From positions 1 through 47,055 of the forward strand of contig CALADH010000054.1 in the NCBI GenBank assembly GCA_937890745.1: 47,055 bases of DNA, read 5' to 3'. Source of the DNA: Scybalocola_A sp900557175. Lineage in GTDB: Bacteria; Bacillota; Clostridia; Lachnospirales; Lachnospiraceae. The translations under genes and the position numbers were made by a program. Below, one piece after another: positions 14,124 through 22,507 of this stretch (positions within the stretch are counted from its first letter, which is position 1; each line of letters opens with the position of its first letter). The notes beneath the pieces were generated by a model. That model ran no database searches, was not told where the DNA came from, and was given only the letters and a program-made list of their open reading frames with translations.

Positions 14124-16766
14124 TTATTCCCCTTTCAGCGCCTCGATAACATTTTCTTTTTTTATTTTGTTCACCGAATACATCATGGACACGCCTGTAA
14201 TCAAAAATATCATCATGGCGGCAAGGATAATATTCAGCCACGGCAGTGAAAAACTGCTGTAAATGCCCGTACCTGCTGTCTTATAGAAAAGCCACATCAG
14301 AAGGAAACCGACAGGCAGGCCAAAGAGCAGTGCCTTAAGGCCGTAAAACATACTTTCATAAATAATCATCTTATTAAATGCTTTTGGCGTCATACCGACA
14401 GATTTCAGCATTGCAAATTCCTTGCGCCGCATACTGATTCCCGTTGATGTCGTATTAATAATATTTGCCGTACAGATGGCTGTCATTAAAATAATAAAAC
14501 CATAGGCAAAAACCGAAATAAGAAGCAGTGTATTTTCATTGCTCTCAATCATTTTCCAAGAAGATGAATAAATGATGCCCTGCGTCTCGCTGTTTTCCGA
14601 AATATAGGCATCAAGATCATCCAATGTTGTCTGCGGATCGTCAGAATCAATGCACAGCTTTGTGAAAGGCTGAGGCAGCACTTCGTTGGCGTCCACAAAC
14701 TTTTGAAGCGTTTCTTCAGTAACAAGCAGACGGATATTTTCAGTTTCATATAAATCCATCCGCTCGTCGGCACACCACGGCGCTTTTTCCGTCACTGCAG
14801 CAATTGTCAGACTGACGACATTGTCCCGTATTTCCTCATAGTCTTCTGATTTATTATTATATTCAGTTCTTACATAATCAATGGAAAGCGTCTGCCCCGG
14901 CTTACAGTCAAACATTTTTGTCTCAGCTCTTGACTGCATTCCGACAATCATTATTTTATTTAAAAGAATCGCCTTATTCTCACCGTCAAGCACCGCCCTG
15001 TCAATGGCCGCTTCCTCCAAAAATGCATTGAGGCTTTCATCATCCAGCGCATAAACAAAAACGCTGTAATCACCGCCCTCTGTCCACATTGTGCCATTTT
15101 CTTTCTCAATCATTTCGGTGCGCACTTTCTGAAATTCTCCGGTCAGTTTCATTTGGGACCACTCGGCACAAAGCATTGATGTCTGTGTCATCTGCGTGCT
15201 CTTTACAATACCGGAAAGCTTGGATATTTCTTCAAAATCAGCCTCGTCCGCCTGCACCTTGATATCGACATGATCTGTCTCAAGCAGCATCTGTGAACTT
15301 TGCTTTAATGCTTCGACAAAACCGGACACACCTAAAAACAGGGCAAGGCTCACAGCCATTGAAAAAACAGTCGCTCTGTAGCGTTTTTTGTTGCGCTTTA
15401 AATTTTTCAGGGCAATCTCACCCTCGAAGCCAAAAAGCTTTCTCGTCAGACGGGATGTTTTCACAGACTTTTTTGTCAGCTTAATATCTTTGCTCTGACG
15501 GATACCGTCAATCGGCGAAATTTTAGACGCCCGCTTTGCCGGAATGTACGTTGAAATAAATATTGTCAATGCCGCCACAACGGCTGCCGCAAGCAGGGCA
15601 GGCCAGCTGACAACAACATAAAGTTCCTGTTTCCATGTACTGAAAGTGGATTCAAATACAGGTGCCATACATTTGAAAGCAACGGCAAGTCCGCCGATAC
15701 CGGCGATAATGCCGACCGGTATACTAACAATGCCGACCAAAAAGCCTTCATAATAAACCGACGCCCGTTTCTGACGTTTTGTGGCGCCCACACCGGCAAG
15801 CATACCAAGCTGGCGGCTGCGCTCAGTCAGGGAAATTGCAAAAGCATTATAAATAAGCGATACAGAGCTGATAACAATAATGATCAGTAAGAGCACAACC
15901 AAGGCATACATCATCATAATAAAACCGTTTGTACCTGCCACACCCGAAAGTGCCAGAAGCACTGAGTTATAAGAAAGATCCTCTTTTGTAATACCTGCTG
16001 CCTCAGCCAGCTTTTCACTATTATCATAAATATTTTTATCAACCTTTTTCTGCCATACAGAAACATTCACTGTATCTATGTGCGCTTCCTTTTCATCAAG
16101 CACCGTGATTGCCGTATAGCCCGGCGCCCAGCTCGGCTCAAAGTCCGGCCTCTCCATCAATCCGACAATCGTATATGTCTTTGCGTCTTTCTTTGGTGTC
16201 AGAACTTCGCTGTTGTGATATTCATATCCGCCGTCCTGAAAAGGATTTTGCTGATCTAAGACATAGGTTTCGCCGTCCTGCGTCACTGTTCTGTCTGAGA
16301 GCGTCAGCTTCACCGTATCGCCGACCTTCCAGTCAACACCGCCGTTTTGCTTTAAATGCAGCGGAATAACGATTTCACTGCTGTTTTGCGGAAGACGGCC
16401 TTCAATTAATGACACAGGCACCATACCAAAGCCGTCGGCGCTGTATGCCTTCAAAAAAATATACGGCTTATATTCATTTTCACTGTCAACCATGTCATAG
16501 CCTAAATCTGCGCTCAGCATCACTTCCCCGCTGTTTTCATCATTTTCGATGATTTCTGTATTTTCTGCCGGCACATTTTTATAAAGCACATGCCAACGGC
16601 CGTCCTGCATGATTGTCTTTCGCTCATACAAATCTGCAAAGGAAGCATACGCTGTCGTCACTGCCGTCATCATTGCCACCGAAATAATAATACCGATCAC
16701 TGTGACAATTGTCCGGCGCTTATTTTTCTTCATGTACTGCCATGTCAGTTTACGGATGACATTCAT
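14124..16766 (-). CDS. ABC transporter permease, FtsX/MacB type, duplicated
   Basis: An 880-residue permease. One helix at about 19-42 is followed by a large outer domain (about 45-275), then three helices (about 281-410); after a loop the pattern repeats with a helix near 465-485, an outer domain to about 735, and three helices to the end. So it is two FtsX-like units in one protein, eight helices in all, as in BceB-like or YtrF-like permeases. The last segment holds the FtsX-type MRRKEFAMLKSVGMT motif, and the first unit has TERSRQLGMLAGVGATKRQ. Its start overlaps the ATPase stop by four bases (ATGA). Likely role: moving or sensing lipids, peptides or antimicrobial peptides at the envelope. 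Confidence 0.85.
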   Translation of the reverse strand: MNVIRKLTWQYMKKNKRRTIVTVIGIIISVAMMTAVTTAYASFADLYERKTIMQDGRWHVLYKNVPAENTEIIENDENSGEVMLSADLGYDMVDSENEYKPYIFLKAYSADGFGMVPVSLIEGRLPQNSSEIVIPLHLKQNGGVDWKVGDTVKLTLSDRTVTQDGETYVLDQQNPFQDGGYEYHNSEVLTPKKDAKTYTIVGLMERPDFEPSWAPGYTAITVLDEKEAHIDTVNVSVWQKKVDKNIYDNSEKLAEAAGITKEDLSYNSVLLALSGVAGTNGFIMMMYALVVLLLIIIVISSVSLIYNAFAISLTERSRQLGMLAGVGATKRQKRASVYYEGFLVGIVSIPVGIIAGIGGLAVAFKCMAPVFESTFSTWKQELYVVVSWPALLAAAVVAALTIFISTYIPAKRASKISPIDGIRQSKDIKLTKKSVKTSRLTRKLFGFEGEIALKNLKRNKKRYRATVFSMAVSLALFLGVSGFVEALKQSSQMLLETDHVDIKVQADEADFEEISKLSGIVKSTQMTQTSMLCAEWSQMKLTGEFQKVRTEMIEKENGTMWTEGGDYSVFVYALDDESLNAFLEEAAIDRAVLDGENKAILLNKIMIVGMQSRAETKMFDCKPGQTLSIDYVRTEYNNKSEDYEEIRDNVVSLTIAAVTEKAPWCADERMDLYETENIRLLVTEETLQKFVDANEVLPQPFTKLCIDSDDPQTTLDDLDAYISENSETQGIIYSSSWKMIESNENTLLLISVFAYGFIILMTAICTANIINTTSTGISMRRKEFAMLKSVGMTPKAFNKMIIYESMFYGLKALLFGLPVGFLLMWLFYKTAGTGIYSSFSLPWLNIILAAMMIFLITGVSMMYSVNKIKKENVIEALKGE

Positions 16767-17503
16767 CGCGACACCTCCCCGCGGTTAGCTGCACCGTCAA
16801 GGCTGTCTGTGACGCCCGATTTTCTTCGTATGCGCTCGTCGCTCTTAATTTTTCCATCCTCGATTGTAATAATCCGGTCTGCCTGCAGGGCAATACTTTC
16901 ATCGTGAGTAATTAAAAGCAGTGTCTGATGGTACATACGGTTGGACATTTTTAAAAGTTCTACAATCTCGTTGCTGTTTTTCCTGTCGAGGTTGCCTGTC
17001 GGCTCATCGGCAAGAACAATGGCCGGATGGCTCACAAGCGCCCGGCCGATGGACACTCTCTGCTGCTGTCCGCCGGAAAGCTGGTTTGGAAGATGATGAA
17101 TACGGCCATCAAGCCCAAGCATTTTAATCATATTTATAAGTGCTGCCTTCTCCGGCGTCCGCCCGTCAAGAAGCAGCGGCAGCGTCATATTTTCTTCCAC
17201 GTCAAGCACCGGAATCAGGTTATAAAACTGATAAATAAGACCGATCTGCCGCCGTCTGAAAATGGCAAGCTTCGTTTCATTCAGCTTATAAATGTCTGTG
17301 CCGTCGATTGTCACTGTGCCCGACGTCGGAAAATCCACACCGCCAAGCAAGTGCAGCAATGTTGATTTTCCTGAGCCTGACGGCCCTATAATTGCCGTAA
17401 ATTCTCCCTTTTCCACCGAAAATGATATATCATCGAGCGCCTTCACGGCCGTTTCACCGCTGCCGTACACCTTTGTCAGATGCTCTACCTTTAAAATTTC
17501 CAT
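16763..17503 (-). CDS. ABC transporter ATPase, MacB/LolD/BceA type
   Basis: A 246-residue ATPase. Walker A GPSGSGKST at residues 40-48, Q-loop in LIYQFYNLIP, signature LSGGQQQRVSIGRAL, Walker B IVLADEPTGNLD and the H-loop LLITHDESIA are all intact. The GNLD after Walker B marks the MacB/LolD/BceA group that powers FtsX-like permeases. The C-terminus has an extra basic tail of about 25 residues. AAGGAGG stands before the ATG. It opens the operon ATPase-permease-desulfurase, with promoter elements just downstream of the two-component system genes. Confidence 0.95.
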   Translation of the reverse strand: MEILKVEHLTKVYGSGETAVKALDDISFSVEKGEFTAIIGPSGSGKSTLLHLLGGVDFPTSGTVTIDGTDIYKLNETKLAIFRRRQIGLIYQFYNLIPVLDVEENMTLPLLLDGRTPEKAALINMIKMLGLDGRIHHLPNQLSGGQQQRVSIGRALVSHPAIVLADEPTGNLDRKNSNEIVELLKMSNRMYHQTLLLITHDESIALQADRIITIEDGKIKSDERIRRKSGVTDSLDGAANRGEVSR

Positions 17504-17547
17504 TGAAATCCTCCTTCATCAATGCCTTATTTCGTTTCTATAATGAC

Positions 17548-17579
17548 ACTATAGCATCTCAAAATGACTTTACGGTGAC
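17548..17579 (-). promoter_or_regulatory. Promoter of the ABC operon with OmpR-type direct repeats
   Basis: On the minus strand the -10 is TATAGT (17548-17553) with no good -35. In its place are two direct repeats, GTCAC (17575-17579) and GTCAT (17564-17568), 11 bases apart start to start, one helical turn. This is the layout of a response-regulator-activated promoter. Confidence 0.5.
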
Positions 17580-17605
17580 AAAAAAAGTGACATTTCTGTC
17601 ACTTT
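17580..17605 (-). terminator. Terminator after the histidine kinase gene
   Basis: AAAGTGACA and TGTCACTTT form a 9-base stem with a 4-base loop, followed on the minus strand by a T run. The stem includes the last codons and stop of the kinase gene. Confidence 0.85.
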
Positions 17606-18594
17606 CTGTAAAGCTTTAACATAAAGGTCGTACCGCGCTCACCGGTTTTCGTGACAGCAAGTGTGCCGTTTGTTTCTGTCATAATCTGTTTTGCCATTGC
17701 AAGACCGATGCCCACACTGTCTGACGACGAGTTCTTTCCTTTATAAAAACGTTCAAATATATGAGAAAGATCATCTTCAGCAATGCCGCAGCCGGTGTCG
17801 CTGATTGTAATAGACGTATAAAGCGCTGTTTTCTCAGCGTGTACAACAATACGCCCGCCCACCGGCGTATGTTCAATACAGTTTTTTAAAATATTGGCGA
17901 CAGCCTCCGAAAGCCAGCCGATATCGCCGGAAATTTCCGCTTTCATATCGCCTTCAAGTTCAAACGTTATATGCTTTAACTCCATCGGAATGAGAAGATG
18001 CTCTGCCGCCCGGTGCAAAAGCGCTTCAATAACAAAGGGCTCATTTTTCATTGTTACCGCGCCTGCGTCAAGCTTCGCCATTTTCAAAAGAGCTGTCACA
18101 AGCCATTCCATCCGGTTTAGCTGACTCTGAATATTTGCCGTAAAGGCAGCGCGCCGCTCATCGGAAAGCCCGCCGTCCGAGAGCAGATCCGCCATGACGC
18201 GCATTGATGTCACCGGCGTTTTCAGCTGGTGGGAAATATCCGAAATTGCATCGGCAAGATAATTTTTATCTTTCATTAAAAGCTCTGCCTGTTCACTTAA
18301 ACGGACTGCCAGCTTGTAAATCTCACTTTGGAGAAGACTTAACTCACCCTCCGTATATTTATCCGGCAAAAGCGCGCGCCCGCCGTCCGCCAGCTTATAA
18401 AGGTAATCGGAAAGCATCCGTATTTTCCGGAAACGGTACACCGTTGCCCCGACATAGGCTGCCGTCAAAATCACAATAGCAGCCACCGCAGTCACAGCGG
18501 TCATTGACGGCCGCACAAAACTGACGGAAACTATCACTGCACACAAAACTGCCGCCAGCAAAAGAAGCCATTTTATTTCTCTGTTTTTCCACAT
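17599..18594 (-). CDS. Sensor histidine kinase, intramembrane-sensing type
   Basis: A 331-residue kinase. Two helices, about residues 8-26 and 32-53, are joined by an outer loop of only a few residues, so it has no extracellular sensor domain and probably senses in the membrane or through a transporter, like BceS-type kinases. Then a HAMP-like linker, the H-box DISHQLKTPV with His122, the N-box NILKNCIEHTP, G1 DTGCGI, F-box HIFERFYKG and G2 GIGLAMA. It follows the response regulator by four bases. The ABC transporter directly downstream is its probable partner and target. The inducing signal is unknown. Confidence 0.9.
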   Translation of the reverse strand: MWKNREIKWLLLLAAVLCAVIVSVSFVRPSMTAVTAVAAIVILTAAYVGATVYRFRKIRMLSDYLYKLADGGRALLPDKYTEGELSLLQSEIYKLAVRLSEQAELLMKDKNYLADAISDISHQLKTPVTSMRVMADLLSDGGLSDERRAAFTANIQSQLNRMEWLVTALLKMAKLDAGAVTMKNEPFVIEALLHRAAEHLLIPMELKHITFELEGDMKAEISGDIGWLSEAVANILKNCIEHTPVGGRIVVHAEKTALYTSITISDTGCGIAEDDLSHIFERFYKGKNSSSDSVGIGLAMAKQIMTETNGTLAVTKTGERGTTFMLKLYRK

Positions 18595-18598
18595 AAGC

Positions 18599-19276
18599 TT
18601 ACTCCATCATATAACCGAGGCCGCGCACTGTTTTAATGAGCTTTGGTTTTGCCGGATTATCCTCCAGCTTTTCGCGAAGCCGCTTCATATAAACTGTCAG
18701 CGTATTGTCATTGACAAAATCACCGGACACATCCCAGATACCTTCAAGAAGCTGGTTTCTTGAAAGCACCTGTCCGCGGTGTCCCACCAATGTCAGAAGA
18801 AGGCGGTATTCAAGCGCCGTCAGAAAAATCTCCGACTTATTTTTATAAACCTTGGCCTGAGAAACATTAATTGAAATATTGCCGATAGTCAGCATATCCG
18901 CAGCCGGATTCCGTCCTGCCCGCCGTAGAACAGTCTTAATTCTTGTAATCAGCTCACGGATTCTGAACGGCTTCGTCACATAGTCATCCGCGCCAAGCTC
19001 CAGCCCCATAACAACATTGACCTCGTCATCACAGGCTGTCAGAAATATAATCGGTGTATCAGACTGCGCCTTGATAAGTTTACATAATTCATATCCTGTG
19101 CCGTCCGGAAGTCCCACATCAAGCAATATTAAGTCAAATTTTTCGTCCGCAACAAGCGTTTTGCAGTCTGCCGCGCATGCCGCCCGCTTCACCAAAAAGC
19201 CTTCCCCCAAAAGGGCATAGGCGAGTCCTTCTGCGATAACACTGTCATCTTCCACAATTAAGATATTCTGCCGCAC
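18599..19276 (-). CDS. Response regulator, OmpR/PhoB family
   Basis: A 225-residue regulator. The receiver domain (1-120) has the acidic pair EDD near residues 9-11, phosphoacceptor Asp53 in LLDVGLPDG, a conserved Thr in LTACDD and Lys in YVTKPFR. The winged-helix DNA-binding domain (about 128-222) contains LTALEYRLLLTL and DNTLTVYMKRLREKLE with the closing IKTVRGLGYM. The start is GTG, overlapping the MOSC-MogA stop by 19 bases, so it is translationally tied to the molybdopterin gene. It probably binds the direct repeats at 17564-17579. Confidence 0.9.
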   Translation of the reverse strand: MRQNILIVEDDSVIAEGLAYALLGEGFLVKRAACAADCKTLVADEKFDLILLDVGLPDGTGYELCKLIKAQSDTPIIFLTACDDEVNVVMGLELGADDYVTKPFRIRELITRIKTVLRRAGRNPAADMLTIGNISINVSQAKVYKNKSEIFLTALEYRLLLTLVGHRGQVLSRNQLLEGIWDVSGDFVNDNTLTVYMKRLREKLEDNPAKPKLIKTVRGLGYMME

Positions 19277-20241
19277 TCACCATCACTCCCGTTTAAAATG
19301 CGTATTCCATGCGCTAATGTTTCAATCACCGCAAGCAGATTTTCCCGGACTGCTTTCGGGCTTCCCGGAAGATTAACGATCAGCGATGTGCCGCGGATTC
19401 CGGCTGCTGCTCTTGAAAGCATCGCCTTTTTTGTCACCTTAAGGCTTTCATAGCGCATCGCCTCCGCAATGCCCGGCGCCATCCGTGTACAAACATCCTC
19501 TGTCGCCTCCGGCGTCACATCCCGCTGTGAAAAGCCGGTACCGCCGTTTGTCACTATAAGATGCACATTCTTCTCGTCGGCACAGCGCTTAAGCGCCGCT
19601 TCAATCTCCGGCTGCTCATCAGGAACAATCTCTCTGTAAACAATCCTGTAGCCGTGCGCCTTTAAAATTTCTTCAGCCGCAGGGCCCGACATATCTTCCC
19701 GCTCGCCGCGGCTTGCCTTATCACTGACTGTGATCACCGCCGCCAAAAGCGCCCCCGCATCGCCGTCTGCGCCGCCTTCCGCTGATTTTTTTACACTGTC
19801 CGCGTCTTCACCATCAATAATTTCAAGTGTATCGCCGACATGGATTTCGCCGCCGCAAATTACTTTCGCAAAAACACCCTCTCTTGGCATAATGCAGTCG
19901 CCCATCACTTTATAAATCTCGCAGTGGGCATGGCACTGCTTGCCGATCTGCGTCATCTCAAGAACGGCGTCGCCGCAGCGAAATAGTGTACCTACCGGAA
20001 GATTTTTAAAATCAAAGCCCTCTGCCACAATATTTTCCCCAAAAGCACCGTCTGAAACCTCAGCGCCCTTTGCTCTGAATTCATCTACACGCTCTGCCGA
20101 TAAAAGGCTCACCTGCCGGTGCCATCTGCCGGCGTGGGCGTCACCCTCAATCCCCCAGTCCTTCACAAGCTTTGCCGATTCGACGCGATGCTTCTGCGTC
20201 CCCCTGCGTTCACTCATACATATTGCTAATATCTTTCCCAT
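19258..20241 (-). CDS. MOSC domain fused to MogA/MoaB-type molybdopterin protein
   Basis: A 327-residue fusion. Residues 1-145 are a MOSC domain: GDAHAGRWHRQVSLLS, GAFGENIV and the cysteine motif GKQCHAHC. A linker (about 146-165) leads to a MogA/MoaB domain with TVSDKASRGEREDMSGP, TNGGTGFSQRDVTPEA and NLPGSPKAVREN. MOSC domains handle metal-sulfur carriers or bind molybdopterin; MogA/MoaB adenylylates molybdopterin before Mo insertion. The two-base gap after moaA confirms a shared pathway. The fusion is known in Clostridia but uncommon elsewhere. The response regulator gene begins inside its end. Confidence 0.9.
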   Translation of the reverse strand: MGKILAICMSERRGTQKHRVESAKLVKDWGIEGDAHAGRWHRQVSLLSAERVDEFRAKGAEVSDGAFGENIVAEGFDFKNLPVGTLFRCGDAVLEMTQIGKQCHAHCEIYKVMGDCIMPREGVFAKVICGGEIHVGDTLEIIDGEDADSVKKSAEGGADGDAGALLAAVITVSDKASRGEREDMSGPAAEEILKAHGYRIVYREIVPDEQPEIEAALKRCADEKNVHLIVTNGGTGFSQRDVTPEATEDVCTRMAPGIAEAMRYESLKVTKKAMLSRAAAGIRGTSLIVNLPGSPKAVRENLLAVIETLAHGIRILNGSDGECGRIS

Positions 20242-20243
20242 TT

Positions 20244-21272
20244 TTATCCTCCAATCTGAAACATTTTCTTTTGTTCATCATCACTGTCATGACGTCCGGC
20301 ATTTTCAAAATGATGCTCTGCCGGCTTTGCCGCAATGGCCTCCGCCACAGCCTTCTCTAATTTTATGTCAACTTCATTCATATTGCTTTCATCTGTACAA
20401 TTTCCACGCTCCGGCACATGACGCAGCACAGCCCGCAAATCCCGTCCGGTATCATACTGCAGACATGTCTTTAAATAACCGTCGCTTGTCAGCCGCACCC
20501 GGTTGCAGCTCTCGCAAAACTTGTGTGAAACTGCACTTATAAACCCGATAAGACCTTTAAAACCATCAGGTCGGTAATAACGGCACGGCCCGCCGCCATA
20601 ACCTTCTTCAACCGAAACCGGCTTAAGTGAAAGCCCGATCATCGACCGAAGTTCATCCTCACTGATCGGTTCAAACTTTTTACCGTAGCCAATCGGCATC
20701 ATCTCAATAAAACGGACAGCTGCCCGCGTATTTTTAGCATAATCAAGCAGCGCAAGGCAGTCGCTCTCATTCACGCCCCGCATCGGAACACAATTTAACT
20801 TAACCGCCAGCTTTTCAAAGGTCAGCGCCTGCCTGACAGACACCAGAACTTTTTCAAGCTGACTGCGTGTACCGCACCCTGTAATCATCTCAAACCGCTG
20901 CGGCATCAAAGCATCAAGGCTTATATTCACACCGTCAAGCCCTGCCGCACAAAGCGCTTCAAGCTTATCACCTAAAAGAACGCCATTTGTTGTCAGCGTC
21001 ACTTTCTCAATACCCTCCGTCTGCTTCACCGCCCGGACAACCTGCTCAATGCCCGGTCTAAGCAGCGGCTCGCCGCCGGTAAGCTTAATCCGCTTCACAC
21101 CCATGCGAGCAAATACGCCCACAACCTTTAAAAGTTCCGCATCCGTCAGTATTTCTTCACGGCTCTGCCATGAAATATCACCGTCCGGCATACAGTAAAT
21201 ACAGCGGAAATTACATCTGTCCGTCACAGAAATTCTCACATATTCAATTTTTCTGCCATATTTATCAATCAT
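20244..21272 (-). CDS. moaA: GTP 3',8-cyclase MoaA, radical SAM
   Basis: A 342-residue radical SAM enzyme that makes (8S)-3',8-cyclo-GTP, the first step of molybdopterin synthesis. The SAM cluster is CNFRCIYC (Cys20, 24, 27); the second cluster uses CESCNRVRLTSDGYLKTC. It ends FQIGG; the final double glycine is needed in MoaA for activation chemistry. The ATG with AAGGA is used; an earlier GTG at 21308 has a poor site. A 25-residue variable segment (rich in Glu/Asn, about 292-330) sits before the tail. Only moaA and MOSC-MogA of the pathway are in the window; moaC, moaE, moeA and a molybdoenzyme would have to be elsewhere. Confidence 0.95.
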   Translation of the reverse strand: MIDKYGRKIEYVRISVTDRCNFRCIYCMPDGDISWQSREEILTDAELLKVVGVFARMGVKRIKLTGGEPLLRPGIEQVVRAVKQTEGIEKVTLTTNGVLLGDKLEALCAAGLDGVNISLDALMPQRFEMITGCGTRSQLEKVLVSVRQALTFEKLAVKLNCVPMRGVNESDCLALLDYAKNTRAAVRFIEMMPIGYGKKFEPISEDELRSMIGLSLKPVSVEEGYGGGPCRYYRPDGFKGLIGFISAVSHKFCESCNRVRLTSDGYLKTCLQYDTGRDLRAVLRHVPERGNCTDESNMNEVDIKLEKAVAEAIAAKPAEHHFENAGRHDSDDEQKKMFQIGG

Positions 21273-21338
21273 ATCTCTTTTCCTTATCTTAAATACGGAT
21301 TTAAACACTCCGTTTATTGTTCGCCTCCGGCGTATCTT

Positions 21339-22502
21339 TTAGTAATAACGGATAGACACCCGTTTGCCGAGACTTTCAAGCACAGACTTTAACTGCTCAG
21401 TAATATTACTTCGCACGCTGATATCAAAACCGATATTTTGCTGCGCTGCATTGGCTGCCGTGCCGACAAAAAGCCGGACGTCCGTGCAGTTTTCCAAAAT
21501 AACTGAAGTCAGCTTTGCCGCACCATTGTTTTCATCAATGGCATCAAAAAATTCACCGCTCACATCACCGCTGTCAAACTGCTTTAAAAGCTTTAATGCC
21601 TTACCGAGGGTAAGCACCCCTTCCGTCACAAGGTCAAGCCCCTTAATTTTTGACGTCGGCGGCACATCCGCCGTGCCGTCATCATTTGGAATGACAGGCA
21701 TATTCAGATAGGCGGAGGCAATCTTTGCCGTCGTCCCGCCGCACACAATGTGACTGCCCTCCGACGCCATAAAATCTTCCATCACAGACTTATCCATCGT
21801 TCTTGATGACGGCGGCCCTGTAAAAATATTGACAATATGCTGCTCAAACACACGGGCAACAGCCACCGTTGTATCATCGCCCGGCCGCTCCATATATAAA
21901 TCGTTGCAGGCGTCTGAAAGCATGGCCGCAAGCCGCCCGGCAGACAGCGTGTCTTTCGTACATTTTAATGTATATTCTGCAATACTGTCCCACGTCCAGC
22001 CAAAATTTAAAAGTTCCCCGACGCCGGCAAAAATCGTACCGTCGCTCATAAGCACAAAACAATCGCCAAGCTTTACACAAAAACGGTATTCACGGATTGT
22101 TTTCCCCTCAATTTCCCGCGTCTCAAAAGGAATCTTTACGATTTTGCCGTCACGGATAAAAATACAGGACGGATTATCAAATTCCACAAGATAGGCCTCA
22201 CCGGAATGAAATATCTGCAAAATGCTAAATGTCGAATAAGCAACTTCACGCACCTTACAAATAGGCAGTGTTTTTGCAATCATCTCCACCGATTCCTCAA
22301 TAGGCAGGTCATAAGCAAACATCGTCTTTAAAATTTTAGATGTGAGCGTCGCTAAAATATTCGCCTTCACGCCGCTGCCCATCCCGTCAGATAAAATAAC
22401 GACATCCGAATCTTCCTTTTTTAATATCTCAACTTTATCACCGCAAAGTTCCTCTGTATATTTATTAAGGCTTTTCCAAGCCACATCAATACTTACACTC
22501 AT
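21339..22502 (-). CDS. SpoIIE-like (PP2C-type) serine phosphatase
   Basis: A 387-residue protein of the SpoIIE/RsbU phosphatase family. Catalytic metal-site segments are VVILSDGMGSG, FVLMSDG and the closing GDDTTVAVARV, over residues about 30-225. The remaining 160 residues (FTGPPSSRTMD onward) form a second domain with SHIVCGGTTAKIA, which I do not recognise. It directly follows the H-cluster PAS protein by five bases. In Thermoanaerobacter-type genomes a similar phosphatase is encoded next to sensory [FeFe]-hydrogenase-like proteins (the hfs cluster), so it is probably the output of that sensor, dephosphorylating an unknown target. Confidence 0.85.
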   Translation of the reverse strand: MSVSIDVAWKSLNKYTEELCGDKVEILKKEDSDVVILSDGMGSGVKANILATLTSKILKTMFAYDLPIEESVEMIAKTLPICKVREVAYSTFSILQIFHSGEAYLVEFDNPSCIFIRDGKIVKIPFETREIEGKTIREYRFCVKLGDCFVLMSDGTIFAGVGELLNFGWTWDSIAEYTLKCTKDTLSAGRLAAMLSDACNDLYMERPGDDTTVAVARVFEQHIVNIFTGPPSSRTMDKSVMEDFMASEGSHIVCGGTTAKIASAYLNMPVIPNDDGTADVPPTSKIKGLDLVTEGVLTLGKALKLLKQFDSGDVSGEFFDAIDENNGAAKLTSVILENCTDVRLFVGTAANAAQQNIGFDISVRSNITEQLKSVLESLGKRVSIRYY

Positions 22503-22507
22503 GGCCG

